A stretch of DNA of 64,000 bases, taken from contig PLDC01000025.1 of NCBI GenBank assembly GCA_003134995.1, positions 182,882-246,881 of the forward strand. The letters run 5' to 3'. The DNA comes from Acidobacteriaceae bacterium (GTDB lineage Bacteria; Acidobacteriota; Terriglobia; Terriglobales; Acidobacteriaceae). The notes under the pieces are model-generated. The model saw nothing but the letters and a program-made list of their open reading frames with translations, was not told where the DNA came from and ran no database searches. Both the position numbers and the translations under genes were made by a program. How positions within the stretch are numbered: the first letter of the stretch is position 1; each line of letters opens with the position of its first letter. Below are positions 1 to 8,937 of this stretch, piece by piece.

Positions 1-13
1 ATCGCCGATTTGC

Positions 14-1984
14 TCACCGCTTCTCTTTGTAATCGATCACGGTCCGAATCTCAGCCCCAAACTTTTCTTGCAGCCGCCGGACTACGGCATCCTGCTCCGC
101 TCGCCCTCGGCCGCCAACGCCCGAGTTCGCCCCGCTGGATTTCGCGGACGCGCCGTTGCGTTTCTCTGGCGCGGCTACGTTCGCTCCCGCAACAATTTTC
201 AGCTTGACTGCTCGACCCAAAATGCCGCTGGCCGAAGCGATCGCCAGCCGCCGGGCCTCGGGCCCCACCGACATGTCAACGACAGTTTGCGACTCCGATA
301 CCTTGATCACGACTTCATTTCCTTCTACTGCCCACTCGCCCGCTTCCAGCATCGAGACAAGAATGCGCTGATTGCCATCCGCGAGCGCTTGCAGCACAGC
401 AGCTTGCAACCTGTCGATGGGCGCGCCTGTCGCTGCAATCGACGGCTGGACCTTCGAAACTTGCAGGTCGGCCGGCGCCTGCGGAACGAGTTGTGAGTTC
501 ACTTCCGCCGAACGTTGAACCTCAGGACTCGCACTGATCCGCGACTCGGTAGCGGGTTCACTTACGTTCGCAGGCGCGGCCGAGCCCATCACCACTCGCG
601 GCTGTGCGCTCCCACCCGTAGTACTGCGCGGTGCGCTGCCGGCAACTTGGTCGGCAGCGGCCTCCTGCCGCGGACCGCCCTTTCGCGCCGAGTCGGCCGC
701 GAACGGAGAAACATGATTCGTCTCCGCACGCCGAGTGTCGCTCGCGCCGCTCAACGGTGAAGGAACAATCGAAGGCCGCGCCGAAGTTCTAGGCGCGCCC
801 GCTCCGCCGGAAGTTTGAGAAAGCTTCGGGACAGCATTCGAAGCGCCCGCCACATCGGTCAAAAGTTGCTCGATCGGCAGCAACCGTTGCGCGTGCGCCA
901 TCTTCAGCAGGCCAAGCTCCAAGTGGAAACGCTGCTCCTGCTTGTACCCCAGTTCGCCGTGCGTTCGCAGCATGATTTGCAGATGACGAGTCAGGTCTTC
1001 TTCGCCAAACAGCGCCGCCACGCGCTCAACCCGCTCGCGCTCTTCACTCGATATCTGCAGCAGAAAAGAATCTTTACCGGCAATCTTGGCGACGGTCGCA
1101 TTGCGCAGAAACCGCACCATCTGGCGCGCGAAATGAGTTGGACTGTGGCCTTCGCTAATAAGATGATCGACCTGCCGCAACACATCTTCACTCGCACCAC
1201 GAGAGATGGCCTGCATCACCTCTTCGAGAACATGCGCCGGTGCGGCACCAACAAGGTTGCGCACGGAATCGGCCGTAATTCTTCCGCCCGCTGACGCCGA
1301 CGCAATCGCCTGATCGAGAATCGAAAGCGCATCGCGCATCGATCCGTCTCCGGCTTCAGCTAGCAGCGCAAGAGCGTCGTCATCGGCTTCAATCTTCTCG
1401 CGGCCAACCAGATCGCGCAACTGTCCGACAATGTCGTCGAACTTCACCGCACGAAAGCTGAAATGCTGGCAACGCGAGCGAATCGTCTGCGGGATATCTT
1501 CCGGCTGCGTGGTCGCGAGCATGAAAACAATGTGGTCCGGAGGCTCTTCCAGCGTCTTCAGCAGCGCATTGAATGCAGCGTCAGTAATCTGGTGGGCTTC
1601 GTCGAGAATATAAATCTTGAAACGGTCGCGCGCCGGCTTGTAGCGCGCGGCCTCGCGCAGTTCGCGAATCTCGTCAATGCCGCGATTCGTAGCGGCATCG
1701 ATCTCGATCACATCAACGGCGTTGCCGGCGCGAATCTCTGTGCACGATTCGCAAATGCCGCAAGGTTCAGCGGACGGCTTATCCGACGACCTGCAATTCA
1801 AGGCCGCTGCCAGAATGCGCGCGACCGTCGTCTTTCCAATCCCACGATGCCCGCTGAAGATGTAGCCATGCGCTGTGCGTCCCTGTTCGAGCGCATTCTG
1901 CAACGTTCGAGTGACGTGCTCTTGTCCGATCACGTCGGAGAATTTCTGCGGACGGTATTTGCGTGCCAGGACGGTGTAGCTCAT
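14..1984 (-). CDS. dnaX: DNA polymerase III subunits gamma/tau
   Basis: Clamp-loader ATPase of the replicative polymerase (656 aa). The AAA+ core fills about residues 1-370: Walker A around 45-53 (GHRGIGKTT), zinc-binding cysteines at 64, 75, 78 and 81, Walker B DEAH at 128-131, and a sensor-1/SRC region near 168-172. A proline-, serine- and alanine-rich linker of low conservation covers roughly 380-525. A second folded segment of the tau type, probably binding the polymerase, forms the C-terminus. The start MSYTVLARKYRPQ is the usual DnaX N-terminus. I see no frameshift slip site that would clearly give a gamma form. It is transcribed leftward; whatever follows it (often a ybaB-like gene) lies outside the window. 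Confidence 0.97.
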   Translation of the reverse strand: MSYTVLARKYRPQKFSDVIGQEHVTRTLQNALEQGRTAHGYIFSGHRGIGKTTVARILAAALNCRSSDKPSAEPCGICESCTEIRAGNAVDVIEIDAATNRGIDEIRELREAARYKPARDRFKIYILDEAHQITDAAFNALLKTLEEPPDHIVFMLATTQPEDIPQTIRSRCQHFSFRAVKFDDIVGQLRDLVGREKIEADDDALALLAEAGDGSMRDALSILDQAIASASAGGRITADSVRNLVGAAPAHVLEEVMQAISRGASEDVLRQVDHLISEGHSPTHFARQMVRFLRNATVAKIAGKDSFLLQISSEERERVERVAALFGEEDLTRHLQIMLRTHGELGYKQEQRFHLELGLLKMAHAQRLLPIEQLLTDVAGASNAVPKLSQTSGGAGAPRTSARPSIVPSPLSGASDTRRAETNHVSPFAADSARKGGPRQEAAADQVAGSAPRSTTGGSAQPRVVMGSAAPANVSEPATESRISASPEVQRSAEVNSQLVPQAPADLQVSKVQPSIAATGAPIDRLQAAVLQALADGNQRILVSMLEAGEWAVEGNEVVIKVSESQTVVDMSVGPEARRLAIASASGILGRAVKLKIVAGANVAAPEKRNGASAKSSGANSGVGGRGRAEQDAVVRRLQEKFGAEIRTVIDYKEKR

Positions 1985-2128
1985 GAGCAGGAAAGACGAT
2001 TATACGTGAATGCGAGGGATAGACTTGATGGTATTGAACCGCCGCGGCCTATGTCACAGCCAGCCAAGCTGTGCATGAGGCGTACCCGTCAACCAGCCAT
2101 GGAGTAAAGTATTCTGGATACAGGCGGA

Positions 2129-2680
2129 GTGATTGTGTCCCTGGTAAAGTTCTCGCTATCGCGCCCCGGCGCTGACCGAATCCACTATGTGAGTGAGGAA
2201 GACGTACGCATTGTCCTGAGTCGTCTGCCTTCGAGCCTGTGGCATCGCCTCCGCGCTGTGCATTTCAATGATAGGGGTCGCGGTGCGCGTATTTTAGGCT
2301 ATGTAAATCGGGGACGCCGGGAGATCGCCCTGAGCGCCTTGCCGCCTCGCGTGGGCTTGACACAAGCCCTCAGGAACGGTCAGACGCCCGAACAGTTCGG
2401 GGCGCGACCACGGCAGAAATGGCCCGTACTGGCCGTCCGGCGATTCATACTCTATGACGTGTTCCTTCATGAACTTGGGCATCTGCAACTTATCGATGGA
2501 AACACCCGTTCGGTACGCCTCAAGTTTGCACACGAAAGATTGGCCCAAGAGTTCGCGATGCGGTGGTGTAACAATCTGTGGTCGCGGCCGTTCCCTCATC
2601 TCGATCCGGTCCATAACCCGCCTCGCCCGGAAGAGTTCGTGGCAGTTCCTGCCGATACCGTTGCCAATCAGATACGGTAA
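2129..2680 (+). CDS. Small HELGH-motif protein, putative metalloprotease
   Basis: A 183-residue protein with no recognised family. It carries HELGH at 114-118, the HExxH zinc-binding pair of metallopeptidases, followed by glutamates (137, 141) that could supply a third ligand. No signal peptide or membrane segment is evident, so it is probably cytoplasmic. Two GTG codons (2129 and 2135) could start it. The second sits five bases after GGAG and is perhaps the true start. It lies between dnaX, on the other strand, and a STAS gene. The motif supports peptidase-like zinc binding; substrate and activity are unknown. Confidence 0.6.
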   Translation: MIVSLVKFSLSRPGADRIHYVSEEDVRIVLSRLPSSLWHRLRAVHFNDRGRGARILGYVNRGRREIALSALPPRVGLTQALRNGQTPEQFGARPRQKWPVLAVRRFILYDVFLHELGHLQLIDGNTRSVRLKFAHERLAQEFAMRWCNNLWSRPFPHLDPVHNPPRPEEFVAVPADTVANQIR

Positions 2681-2797
2681 GTGACCGATGCTTGCTAAAA
2701 CCTCTGCGCAAGCGATAGGCTGGTTCGTCAAGTTGGAAGGCTGAACCGTGCCTGATCCAGGCGCACCTAGGTGGTCCGCCGCGAAGGAGTCTTCTTT

Positions 2798-3148
2798 ATG
2801 CAACTGAAACTGGCAACGCGAACGAAAGATGGAATTCTGATCGTGGAATGCAGTGGCCGGATTGTATTCGGCGAAGAGTCTTCGCTTCTGCGTGAGACGG
2901 TGAAAAAAGCGGTTTTGGAAAACAACCGCATCGTGCTGAATCTGGCCGAAGTGAATTACATCGATTCCGGCGGACTGGGCACACTTGTGGCGCTGCGCAC
3001 AACGGCGCTGAATGCCGGCGGCACGATCAAGCTGACGAACCTGACCAGCCGCGTAACCGATTTGCTGCAGATTACCAAGCTGCTCACGGTTTTCGAAGTG
3101 TATGACTCAGAGGCGGAAGCCATCGACTCCTTTCGCAAGGCGGCTTAG
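2798..3148 (+). CDS. STAS-domain anti-sigma factor antagonist
   Basis: A 116-residue single-domain protein of the SpoIIAA/RsbV type. The phosphorylatable serine is Ser57 in the motif YIDSGGLG. Family members release a sigma factor, or switch another partner, by binding an anti-sigma kinase when unphosphorylated. I start it at the ATG at 2798 because AAGGAG lies eight bases upstream; a longer GTG reading begins at 2771. No RsbW-like kinase or sigma gene is adjacent. A second STAS protein occurs at 10317-11039 on the other strand. It may be cotranscribed with the permease gene that follows. Confidence 0.9.
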   Translation: MQLKLATRTKDGILIVECSGRIVFGEESSLLRETVKKAVLENNRIVLNLAEVNYIDSGGLGTLVALRTTALNAGGTIKLTNLTSRVTDLLQITKLLTVFEVYDSEAEAIDSFRKAA

Positions 3149-3219
3149 CCCGGCGGTTGCGTTTGGCGGATTCACCACGGCCTTGGCCGCGGAGAACACG
3201 CCGAGCCGGGTTTTCTCGA

Positions 3220-4143
3220 ATGCTTCCACGCATCGTCTTTCTTCTATGCCTGCTGGTCAGCGCCAGCGGCTTCGTGTCGCCGCCGGTCGCGCTGGCGATG
3301 GGGCTGCTGTTTGGCCTGACACTTCCCCATCCCTACGGATCCCAAGCGAAAAAGTTCTCCAAGTTCCTGCTGCAGGCGTCGGTGGTAGGGCTCGGCTTTG
3401 GAATGAACCTGCACCAGGTCATCCAGGCAGGCCGCAGCGGCTTCGTCTACACCATGCTCGGCATCAGCTTCGCGCTGCTCGCGGGCATGGGACTAGGCGC
3501 GCTGCTCAGTGTGCCACGCGTGCCGGCGTTTCTGATTTCTACAGGCACGGCGATTTGCGGAGGCAGTGCTATTGCCGCCGTCGGGCCCATCACGCAGGCC
3601 AGCGACGAAGAGATGGCGATCGCGCTGGGGACGGTGTTCGTGCTGAACTCCGTTGCGCTGCTCATCTTTCCGCCTATCGGTACTGCGCTCAAGCTGACGC
3701 AATCGCAATTTGGATTGTGGGCTGCGCTCGCCATTCATGACACGAGTTCGGTGGTCGGGGCCGCGGCGAAGTATGGGGCCGAAGCGTTGGCTGTTGCGAC
3801 CACCGTGAAGCTGGCGCGCGCGCTGTGGATTGTTCCACTCTCGATTGGAACGGCAATTGTGCGCGGCGCAAAAGCGAAGATTCAGTGGCCATGGTTCATC
3901 GGCCTGTTCTGCCTAGCAGCGGTTTGCAATACATATTTGCCTACTGGAGCGCATGCCTACGGCGTCGCGGTGAAAGTCGCAAAGGTCGGTTTGACTGCCA
4001 CTCTGTTCCTGATCGGTAGCGGCATCTCGGTGGCGACGATCGAGCGCGTCGGCCCTCGTCCGTTGGTGCAGGGCATCATATTATGGCTGCTGGTTCTGTT
4101 GGGATCGCTGTGGCTGATTCGCGTGGGATGGATTCGACTGTGA
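3220..4143 (+). CDS. YeiH-type putative sulfate exporter family membrane protein
   Basis: Integral membrane protein of about 307 residues from this start, with nine to ten hydrophobic segments. It matches the YeiH/UPF0324 family, recognisable from the conserved GTAICGGSAIAA stretch and the HDTSSVVGAA segment. The family is annotated as putative sulfate exporters, but the transported substrate is not firmly known. An upstream in-frame start at 3157 would add a polar 21-residue extension, while 3220 (MLPRIVFLLCLLVS) begins directly with the first membrane helix. The next gene starts inside its last codons, so the two are probably translationally coupled. Confidence 0.85.
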   Translation: MLPRIVFLLCLLVSASGFVSPPVALAMGLLFGLTLPHPYGSQAKKFSKFLLQASVVGLGFGMNLHQVIQAGRSGFVYTMLGISFALLAGMGLGALLSVPRVPAFLISTGTAICGGSAIAAVGPITQASDEEMAIALGTVFVLNSVALLIFPPIGTALKLTQSQFGLWAALAIHDTSSVVGAAAKYGAEALAVATTVKLARALWIVPLSIGTAIVRGAKAKIQWPWFIGLFCLAAVCNTYLPTGAHAYGVAVKVAKVGLTATLFLIGSGISVATIERVGPRPLVQGIILWLLVLLGSLWLIRVGWIRL

Positions 4144-4526
4144 AGAAAGGAAGCAAAAAGCCAGCGAAGCTTGCAAAGAAGAAGAGTGTCCGTAAGGCTT
4201 CACCCGATCAATTCGCTCCCGATCATGCGTCGAAGATGCGGATGCGCATCGAGGCCGCTATACGACAAATTCCCAAAGGTAAAGTGTCGACGTACGGAGC
4301 GGTTGCGCGAGCGGCGGGGCTTCCGCGTGGCGCGCGGCTGGTAGCGCGGGTGCTGCATCGCGGGTTCGGATTGCCGTGGCAGCGCGTGCTGGGCGCGGGC
4401 GGAGAAATCAAACTGCGTGGAGATTCGGCCATCGAACAGCGTCTGCGGCTCGAAGCAGAAGGTGTGCACTTCCGCGGGAGGAAAGTGGATATGAAGTTGT
4501 GTGAGTTCAAGTTTAAACACACGTGA
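4128..4526 (+). CDS. Alkyltransferase-like (ATL) DNA-binding protein, MGMT fold
   Basis: A 132-residue protein of the O6-alkylguanine-DNA alkyltransferase-like group. The methyltransferase active site (PCHRV) is replaced by PWQRV, with Trp84 in place of the acceptor cysteine. ATL proteins of this kind flip out and mark O6-alkylguanine for nucleotide excision repair and do not remove the alkyl group. The first 25 residues form a lysine-rich tail (KKGSKKPAKLAKKK), probably binding DNA. The ATG at 4128 overlaps the end of the upstream permease by 16 bases; an ATG at 4083 is less likely because of its deeper overlap. Confidence 0.85.
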   Translation: MDSTVKKGSKKPAKLAKKKSVRKASPDQFAPDHASKMRMRIEAAIRQIPKGKVSTYGAVARAAGLPRGARLVARVLHRGFGLPWQRVLGAGGEIKLRGDSAIEQRLRLEAEGVHFRGRKVDMKLCEFKFKHT

Positions 4527-4550
4527 AGGTCTGCACTCGGTGTTTGAAGG

Positions 4551-4580
4551 CCAACGACAAACGACCATCGACTAACGACG
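4551..4580. repeat. CAACGAC-type intergenic repeat
   Basis: Short degenerate tandem of CAACGACAAACGAC-like units between two convergent genes. It overlaps the stop codon of the leftward gene. A longer tract of the same units lies at 46212-46300. Confidence 0.5.
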
Positions 4581-4973
4581 GGTCTTGAACTGCTCGTCGA
4601 TCTCCACTTGATAACCTGTGACCGCCTTGTTGATTTCGTTGGCCAAGCCGACGACCGCGATCAGCTCTTTGAACATGGCATCGGTCATGCCTTTCTTCTG
4701 CGCGCCGACGGTGTGTGAGGCGATGCAGTAGTTGCACTGGTTGGTGACGCTGACCGCGACATAGATCGTCTCTTTGGTCAGCGGATCGAGCGCGCCCGGA
4801 GCCATGATCTGCTTGACGTCATCCCAGGTTCGCTTCAGAGTGGCGGGATCGTGCGCGATCGCCTTCCAGAAATTGTTGATCCAATCGGTTTTGCGCGTGG
4901 CCATGATGTCGTCGTAAACCGCGCGCACTTCGGGGCTGGCGTTTTTGTATTCGATGAGTCCGAGCGTGGACAT
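4572..4973 (-). CDS. Carboxymuconolactone decarboxylase / AhpD-like protein
   Basis: A 133-residue protein of the CMD/AhpD-like alkylhydroperoxidase superfamily. It carries the CxxC...H signature as Cys80, Cys83 and His87 (NQCNYCIASH), the redox centre of AhpD. This arrangement favours a peroxidase or thiol-disulfide role over the decarboxylase reaction that gave the family its name. The ATG at 4973 is preceded by a strong AGGAGG. A longer reading from 5036 runs into the palindromic repeat upstream and is unlikely. It lies downstream of hemQ on the same strand, separated by that repeat. Confidence 0.88.
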   Translation of the reverse strand: MSTLGLIEYKNASPEVRAVYDDIMATRKTDWINNFWKAIAHDPATLKRTWDDVKQIMAPGALDPLTKETIYVAVSVTNQCNYCIASHTVGAQKKGMTDAMFKELIAVVGLANEINKAVTGYQVEIDEQFKTRR

Positions 4974-4991
4974 GGGTCCTCCTAAGATCGA

Positions 4992-5073
4992 TTCACCACA
5001 GAGGCACAGAGGCACAGAGAAAGGCAAAAAACTCAAAAGGCTTTTCTCTGTGACTCTGTGTCTCTGTGGTGAA
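4992..5073. repeat. 82-bp near-perfect palindrome (CACAGAG repeat)
   Basis: Arms at 4992-5022 and 5043-5073, each 31 bases, pair with only two mismatches around a 20-base loop. Each arm is itself built from repeated CACAGAG units. It lies between hemQ and the AhpD-like gene on the same strand, so a hairpin in their transcript is expected. A related half-unit occurs at 20988-21020. Confidence 0.85.
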
Positions 5074-5081
5074 TAGCGGTT

Positions 5082-5966
5082 CTACTTCGGCAGTTCGCCG
5101 CTCAACAACTTCTCCAATGCTGACGCGGGGCAGCGCACTCCTACGAAGAACTGGCCGAACAATGCGTAGACTGCGCTGACGTGATCGAAGCGCATTTCGT
5201 AGATCAGCTTCTTGAAGACCAGCGGATCGTCGGCGAAGAGGTCGACACCCCACTCCCAGTCATCGAAGCCAATCGAGCCGGTAATGATCTGCCTGACCTC
5301 GCCTGCGTAGCGTCGGCCCACGAGTCCGTGCTCGTTCATCTGGCGGGCGCGCTCTTCGATGGGGAGTGAATACCAATTCTTGTCCTCGCCGCGCAGACGG
5401 TTCATGGGATAGAAGCAGACGTAACGGTTTGGCGGGATCTCAGGAAACAGCCGCGGATGCATCGCCTCTTTGTGGCGATTGACCTTGCATTCGATCTCGG
5501 CCTTCCACTGATCGGAGTGCGGCTGGATGCCCTGATCGGTGAGCTCTTTGTAAATCTTGAGCGTGGAGTCGTAGAGTCCGAGTTCGATGATCGAAAGATA
5601 AGACGAGGTGGGTTCGAGGTAATCGCTTAGGCGCAGGCCAGCCAGCTTGAGTTCCGCCTGGTTGAGATCGGCGAAGGAGTTGCGGAAGTGAATCAGCATC
5701 AGATCGCCCTTGTGTCCGATCAGCGAGAAGAGTGCGGATTGTCCGCCCGGAGTTGCCCCGGGAAGAACCTTCTCCATTTCGCCCAGCACTGACGCGGCTT
5801 CCTGCGCGATTGCCGATCGCGTTGCGTCGGGTAGGGCACGCCACGCAGTCCAGCGGAAACGCATCATCTGATGCAGAACGCTGTAGCCCTCGGTGGTCAG
5901 CGGTACGGCGGGGGTCTCGGTGGAGTTGACTTGTGGACGAACAGGAGGATGCGCAGTGGTTGTCAT
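5082..5966 (-). CDS. hemQ: Coproheme decarboxylase (HemQ/ChdC, chlorite dismutase family)
   Basis: Catalyses the last step of the coproporphyrin-dependent haem pathway, oxidative decarboxylation of coprohaem III to haem b. The protein has 294 residues from the ATG at 5966. It matches the chlorite-dismutase-fold HemQ family throughout the C-terminal two thirds. Tyr186 in FYPMNR sits where the catalytic tyrosine is expected. His213 in MNEHGLVGR sits where the proximal haem ligand is expected. The DDWEWGVDLFADDP block is typical of HemQ. A longer start at 6110 adds 48 residues without family similarity. No other haem gene is adjacent. The assignment as HemQ, not true chlorite dismutase, rests on these motifs. 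Confidence 0.92.
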   Translation of the reverse strand: MTTTAHPPVRPQVNSTETPAVPLTTEGYSVLHQMMRFRWTAWRALPDATRSAIAQEAASVLGEMEKVLPGATPGGQSALFSLIGHKGDLMLIHFRNSFADLNQAELKLAGLRLSDYLEPTSSYLSIIELGLYDSTLKIYKELTDQGIQPHSDQWKAEIECKVNRHKEAMHPRLFPEIPPNRYVCFYPMNRLRGEDKNWYSLPIEERARQMNEHGLVGRRYAGEVRQIITGSIGFDDWEWGVDLFADDPLVFKKLIYEMRFDHVSAVYALFGQFFVGVRCPASALEKLLSGELPK

Positions 5967-6100
5967 TGTTCTCTCATCTGGTCTCTCGGGATGTGTGCCC
6001 ATTCTGATTTCAATATCATTGTACGCAAGAAGGCGCGGCGCCAGCGAGTTTGCGACCTCTACCGCTTGCTCTGCTTGGCGCAGTTTACGGCTAAGAGCTT

Positions 6101-6145
6101 TTAACCGCAAAGGGCGCTAAGAAATCCGCGAAGGGCGCGAAGGGA
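6101..6145. repeat. Intergenic GCGAAGG-type repeat
   Basis: A degenerate tandem (AACCGCAAAGGGCG, CGCGAAGGGCGCGAAGG) between divergent genes. A related fragment is at 10246-10275. No coding potential is evident. Confidence 0.4.
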
Positions 6146-6222
6146 GTCGATTCGCGATCTGAACCTGCGGTTGTGCTTTGCGATTTACAATCATCTTCAT
6201 CAACCAACGAGTTCTACATCTT

Positions 6223-7482
6223 ATGCGAAGATTCGTTCTGACATTTTGCACTCTTCTTCTGTTCGCTGCTTCACTCGCGGCGCAGGGCAAGCGGCTGTGG
6301 GTGCTGCGCGCGCCCGGCGAGGCGGTCGAGTATGATCCCGCGACGTTTGCGGAGAAGCAGACCGTGAAGGTTCCCGCGGAAGCGGTGGAGTCTCCGCAGA
6401 ACTTCTCGGTGAACCGCCTCGGGCAGATGCTGTTTGCTGCGCCTGTCTCTTTGCCGCTTGTAGAGGGCGATCTCGGGGCTGAGCGCAAGGTGTGGTTCTG
6501 GGATGGCAAGACAGCGACTACGCTTTCGCGCGAAGTCTCCCGGACTACATCTACGGCGGGATCGAATCTGGCGATCGCCGAAGCGGCGCCTGTGCCTTAC
6601 ATGTCGGCCGATGGCGTGCATCTTTATTGGTTTTCGAACCAGGCGCGGCGGTTGCAGCGCGATGGCATTGATCTCTCGACGAAGACGACCTGGCTTAGCT
6701 GGCGGACTGATCTGGCAGGTGCGGGACGCGAGGATGTCGCGTCGATCGCGCTTCCTGAATGCTTGTGCCCGAGCGGGAGCTGCGAAGAGAGTTGTCCTTA
6801 TAGCGAGATGTGGGTTCCCGACGATGGGGTTGGCAAGTTCGTTCTGATGACGCAGTTCGTCGCGGGGAAGGCGCAACCGGTTTACAAGGCTACATCTTTA
6901 TATGAAGAGAACGCCGGCAAATGGACGGCGACGTCAGTCGATCCTCCGCTGCGGCGAGTGTTGGATGCCGCGAATGCTGGCGCGATCTTAGAGGCGATTC
7001 CTGACACCGCTTGTTGCGGATGGGAGAATGAGAGCGACGATCGGACTGTGTTGCATTTGCAAGGGAAGACATTGACCGTGTTCGATGAGCAAGCTGCGTA
7101 TAAGAATCCTGACTACGACGTCAGCTTCTATACCGAGAACGCCAAGCTTGCTTCTGACATCTCGTCGGTGGCATTGACGATCGTTGCGACTTCTCAGCCG
7201 AACACTCCCATTCAACTTGCCGAGCAGGGGCAGGCGAATCCGGAAGAGTCGCAGCGCATTCGTAAGGCGTTGCTGGATCTGCCGGCGGTCGAGGTGAAGA
7301 GTGTTGGGGATGCTCCGCGACGGATTGCCTTTTTGCCTCACGCGGCACTGATTGGCTGGATTAGCTCTAAGGAAATAATTATCATAGAAGGTAATCTATT
7401 GGTTGCGTACAACGTGACGAACGGGTCACGGCGAAAATCAAACATTCGAGTTGAGGATGCGGCGCATGTGTTCTTGCGGTGA
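6223..7482 (+). CDS. Exported hypothetical protein
   Basis: A 419-residue protein from the ATG at 6223, opening with a clear signal peptide (MRRFVLTFCTLLLFAASLAAQ, cleavage after about residue 20). The rest is a soluble domain with scattered aromatic and WSN/WFWDG motifs suggesting a beta-rich fold. A cysteine-rich stretch (CLCPSGSCEESC) occurs in the middle. I do not recognise a family. An upstream ATG at 6178 would place 15 residues before the signal and is less likely. The IS element begins about 200 bp downstream. Confidence 0.65.
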   Translation: MRRFVLTFCTLLLFAASLAAQGKRLWVLRAPGEAVEYDPATFAEKQTVKVPAEAVESPQNFSVNRLGQMLFAAPVSLPLVEGDLGAERKVWFWDGKTATTLSREVSRTTSTAGSNLAIAEAAPVPYMSADGVHLYWFSNQARRLQRDGIDLSTKTTWLSWRTDLAGAGREDVASIALPECLCPSGSCEESCPYSEMWVPDDGVGKFVLMTQFVAGKAQPVYKATSLYEENAGKWTATSVDPPLRRVLDAANAGAILEAIPDTACCGWENESDDRTVLHLQGKTLTVFDEQAAYKNPDYDVSFYTENAKLASDISSVALTIVATSQPNTPIQLAEQGQANPEESQRIRKALLDLPAVEVKSVGDAPRRIAFLPHAALIGWISSKEIIIIEGNLLVAYNVTNGSRRKSNIRVEDAAHVFLR

Positions 7483-7579
7483 GAGATCGGTGGGCCGGTC
7501 CCTCCCGTTTTAGATTGTGGAATACGCTCGCAAAATAAATTTTGGCCGGACATCGGCGAATTCTGCGGGATTGGCGAAT

Positions 7580-7620
7580 CAGCCGGATTTCGCGAGATTT
7601 TTTTTTCGCGGATCCGGCTG
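7580..7620. terminator. Hairpin downstream of the exported protein gene
   Basis: CAGCCGGAT (7580-7588) pairs with ATCCGGCTG (7612-7620), and an inner CGCGA/TCGCG pair extends the stem. The loop carries a run of Ts. It may act as a terminator for the gene ending at 7482, though no T-run follows the stem. Confidence 0.4.
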
Positions 7621-7698
7621 AAATCCTTGTCCAGCGCGGGTTTCGTCAAAGTGGACTTCGTAAGATCCTGCTTTCAAAGAACTTAGATATCAAAATCT

Positions 7699-7729
7699 CG
7701 GAATTAGGCACTTGACAAACCCATGCAAT
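7699..7729 (+). repeat. Left terminal inverted repeat of the IS element
   Basis: 31 bases starting CGGAATTA and matching the right end at 25 positions. It is preceded immediately by the target duplication CAAAATCT. Confidence 0.9.
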
Positions 7730-7746
7730 TCAGTTAATGTTTACGC

Positions 7747-8739
7747 ATGGAAACGAATGAACTCAATCTAATCGCGCTGGCTCAACACTTTAGCGATGAA
7801 GATAAGGCGCGGGAATTTATCGAAAAACTCCGCTGGCCTGATGGCCCTATCTGTCCGCACTGCGGCGAGATCAATAACGCCTATCGGCTAGAGCCTAAGC
7901 CCTCCAAGAAGGGCACGCACGTCCGCAAAGGCGTGTGGAAGTGTGGCGGATGCCGTGAGCAGTTCACCGTTACCGTGGGAACGATATTCGAGGATTCCCA
8001 TATCCCCTTGAGCAAGTGGTTGCTGGCCTATCACCTGCTTTGTGCCAGCAAGAAGGGCATGAGCGCCCATCAGCTTCATCGAATGCTCAAGGTCACATAC
8101 AGGAGTGCATGGTTCATGGCCCATCGGATTCGTTACACGATGGCTCAAGAACCATTGTCATCGAAACTCACTGGCATTATCGAAGTTGATGAAACTTACG
8201 TTGGCGGAAAGTTGCGAGTCGGAGCGTATCGGAAACGGCCATACATGAAAGATCGCGGCGAGAAGCGCGTCTATCCTTCCGTCACTTCCAACAAAGCAGC
8301 CGTGGTTTCCGTGTTGCAGCGCGGCGGACGTGTCCAGTCTCGCCATGTAGAGCGCGTCACGGCTGAGAACCTGAAGCCAATCGTTAACCAGATGATCGCA
8401 GAAGATGCCCACGTAATGACGGATAGCTCTACCGTACTGAAAGCCGGATTGATCGCCCGCAAGCACGATCAGGTGAACCATGTGGCGAAAGAATACGTTC
8501 GGTACGAGGATGGTGTCTGCATCACAACGAACACGATTGAGGGCTATTTTGCCACTTTGAAACGCGGCATAAACGGTGTATACCATCACGTCGGCAAACA
8601 GCACCTACACCGCTACTTGAGCGAGTTTGATTTTCGTTACAACTCTCGCAAGGAGAAAGACGGAGATCGCACCCTGATGGCGCTCAAGAGCACAGGCGGA
8701 AAGCGGTTAATGCTGCGGGACTCGGTAAAGGTCAGCTGA
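7747..8739 (+). CDS. IS1595-family transposase
   Basis: A 330-residue DDE-type transposase of the ISXO2/IS1595 family. The N-terminal zinc ribbon uses Cys36, Cys39, Cys66 and Cys69. A helical DNA-binding region follows at about 85-135. The catalytic triad is probably Asp148 (IIEVDETYVGGK), Asp226 (HVMTDSST) and Glu265 (NTIEGYFATLKRG). The C-terminal LHRYLSEFDFRYN block is typical of the family. No strong ribosome-binding site precedes the ATG. The reading frame is intact. Confidence 0.95.
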   Translation: METNELNLIALAQHFSDEDKAREFIEKLRWPDGPICPHCGEINNAYRLEPKPSKKGTHVRKGVWKCGGCREQFTVTVGTIFEDSHIPLSKWLLAYHLLCASKKGMSAHQLHRMLKVTYRSAWFMAHRIRYTMAQEPLSSKLTGIIEVDETYVGGKLRVGAYRKRPYMKDRGEKRVYPSVTSNKAAVVSVLQRGGRVQSRHVERVTAENLKPIVNQMIAEDAHVMTDSSTVLKAGLIARKHDQVNHVAKEYVRYEDGVCITTNTIEGYFATLKRGINGVYHHVGKQHLHRYLSEFDFRYNSRKEKDGDRTLMALKSTGGKRLMLRDSVKVS

Positions 8740-8937
8740 AGTAGTCACCCTGCTCATTCTTGGCGGAAGGTTTGGGGTGAAAACATCTTACTTAGCATCA
8801 CTCAAGGTGCTCGTTCTGCATCGCCAGTATAAGTGTGCCCGCAGAAAGGAGTCTACAACATGCGGGCATATAATTCCACCTACATAGAAGAATTGGCGCA
8901 GCGCGTTCACCCACGCGACGGCAGGAAGGAGTTCTGC

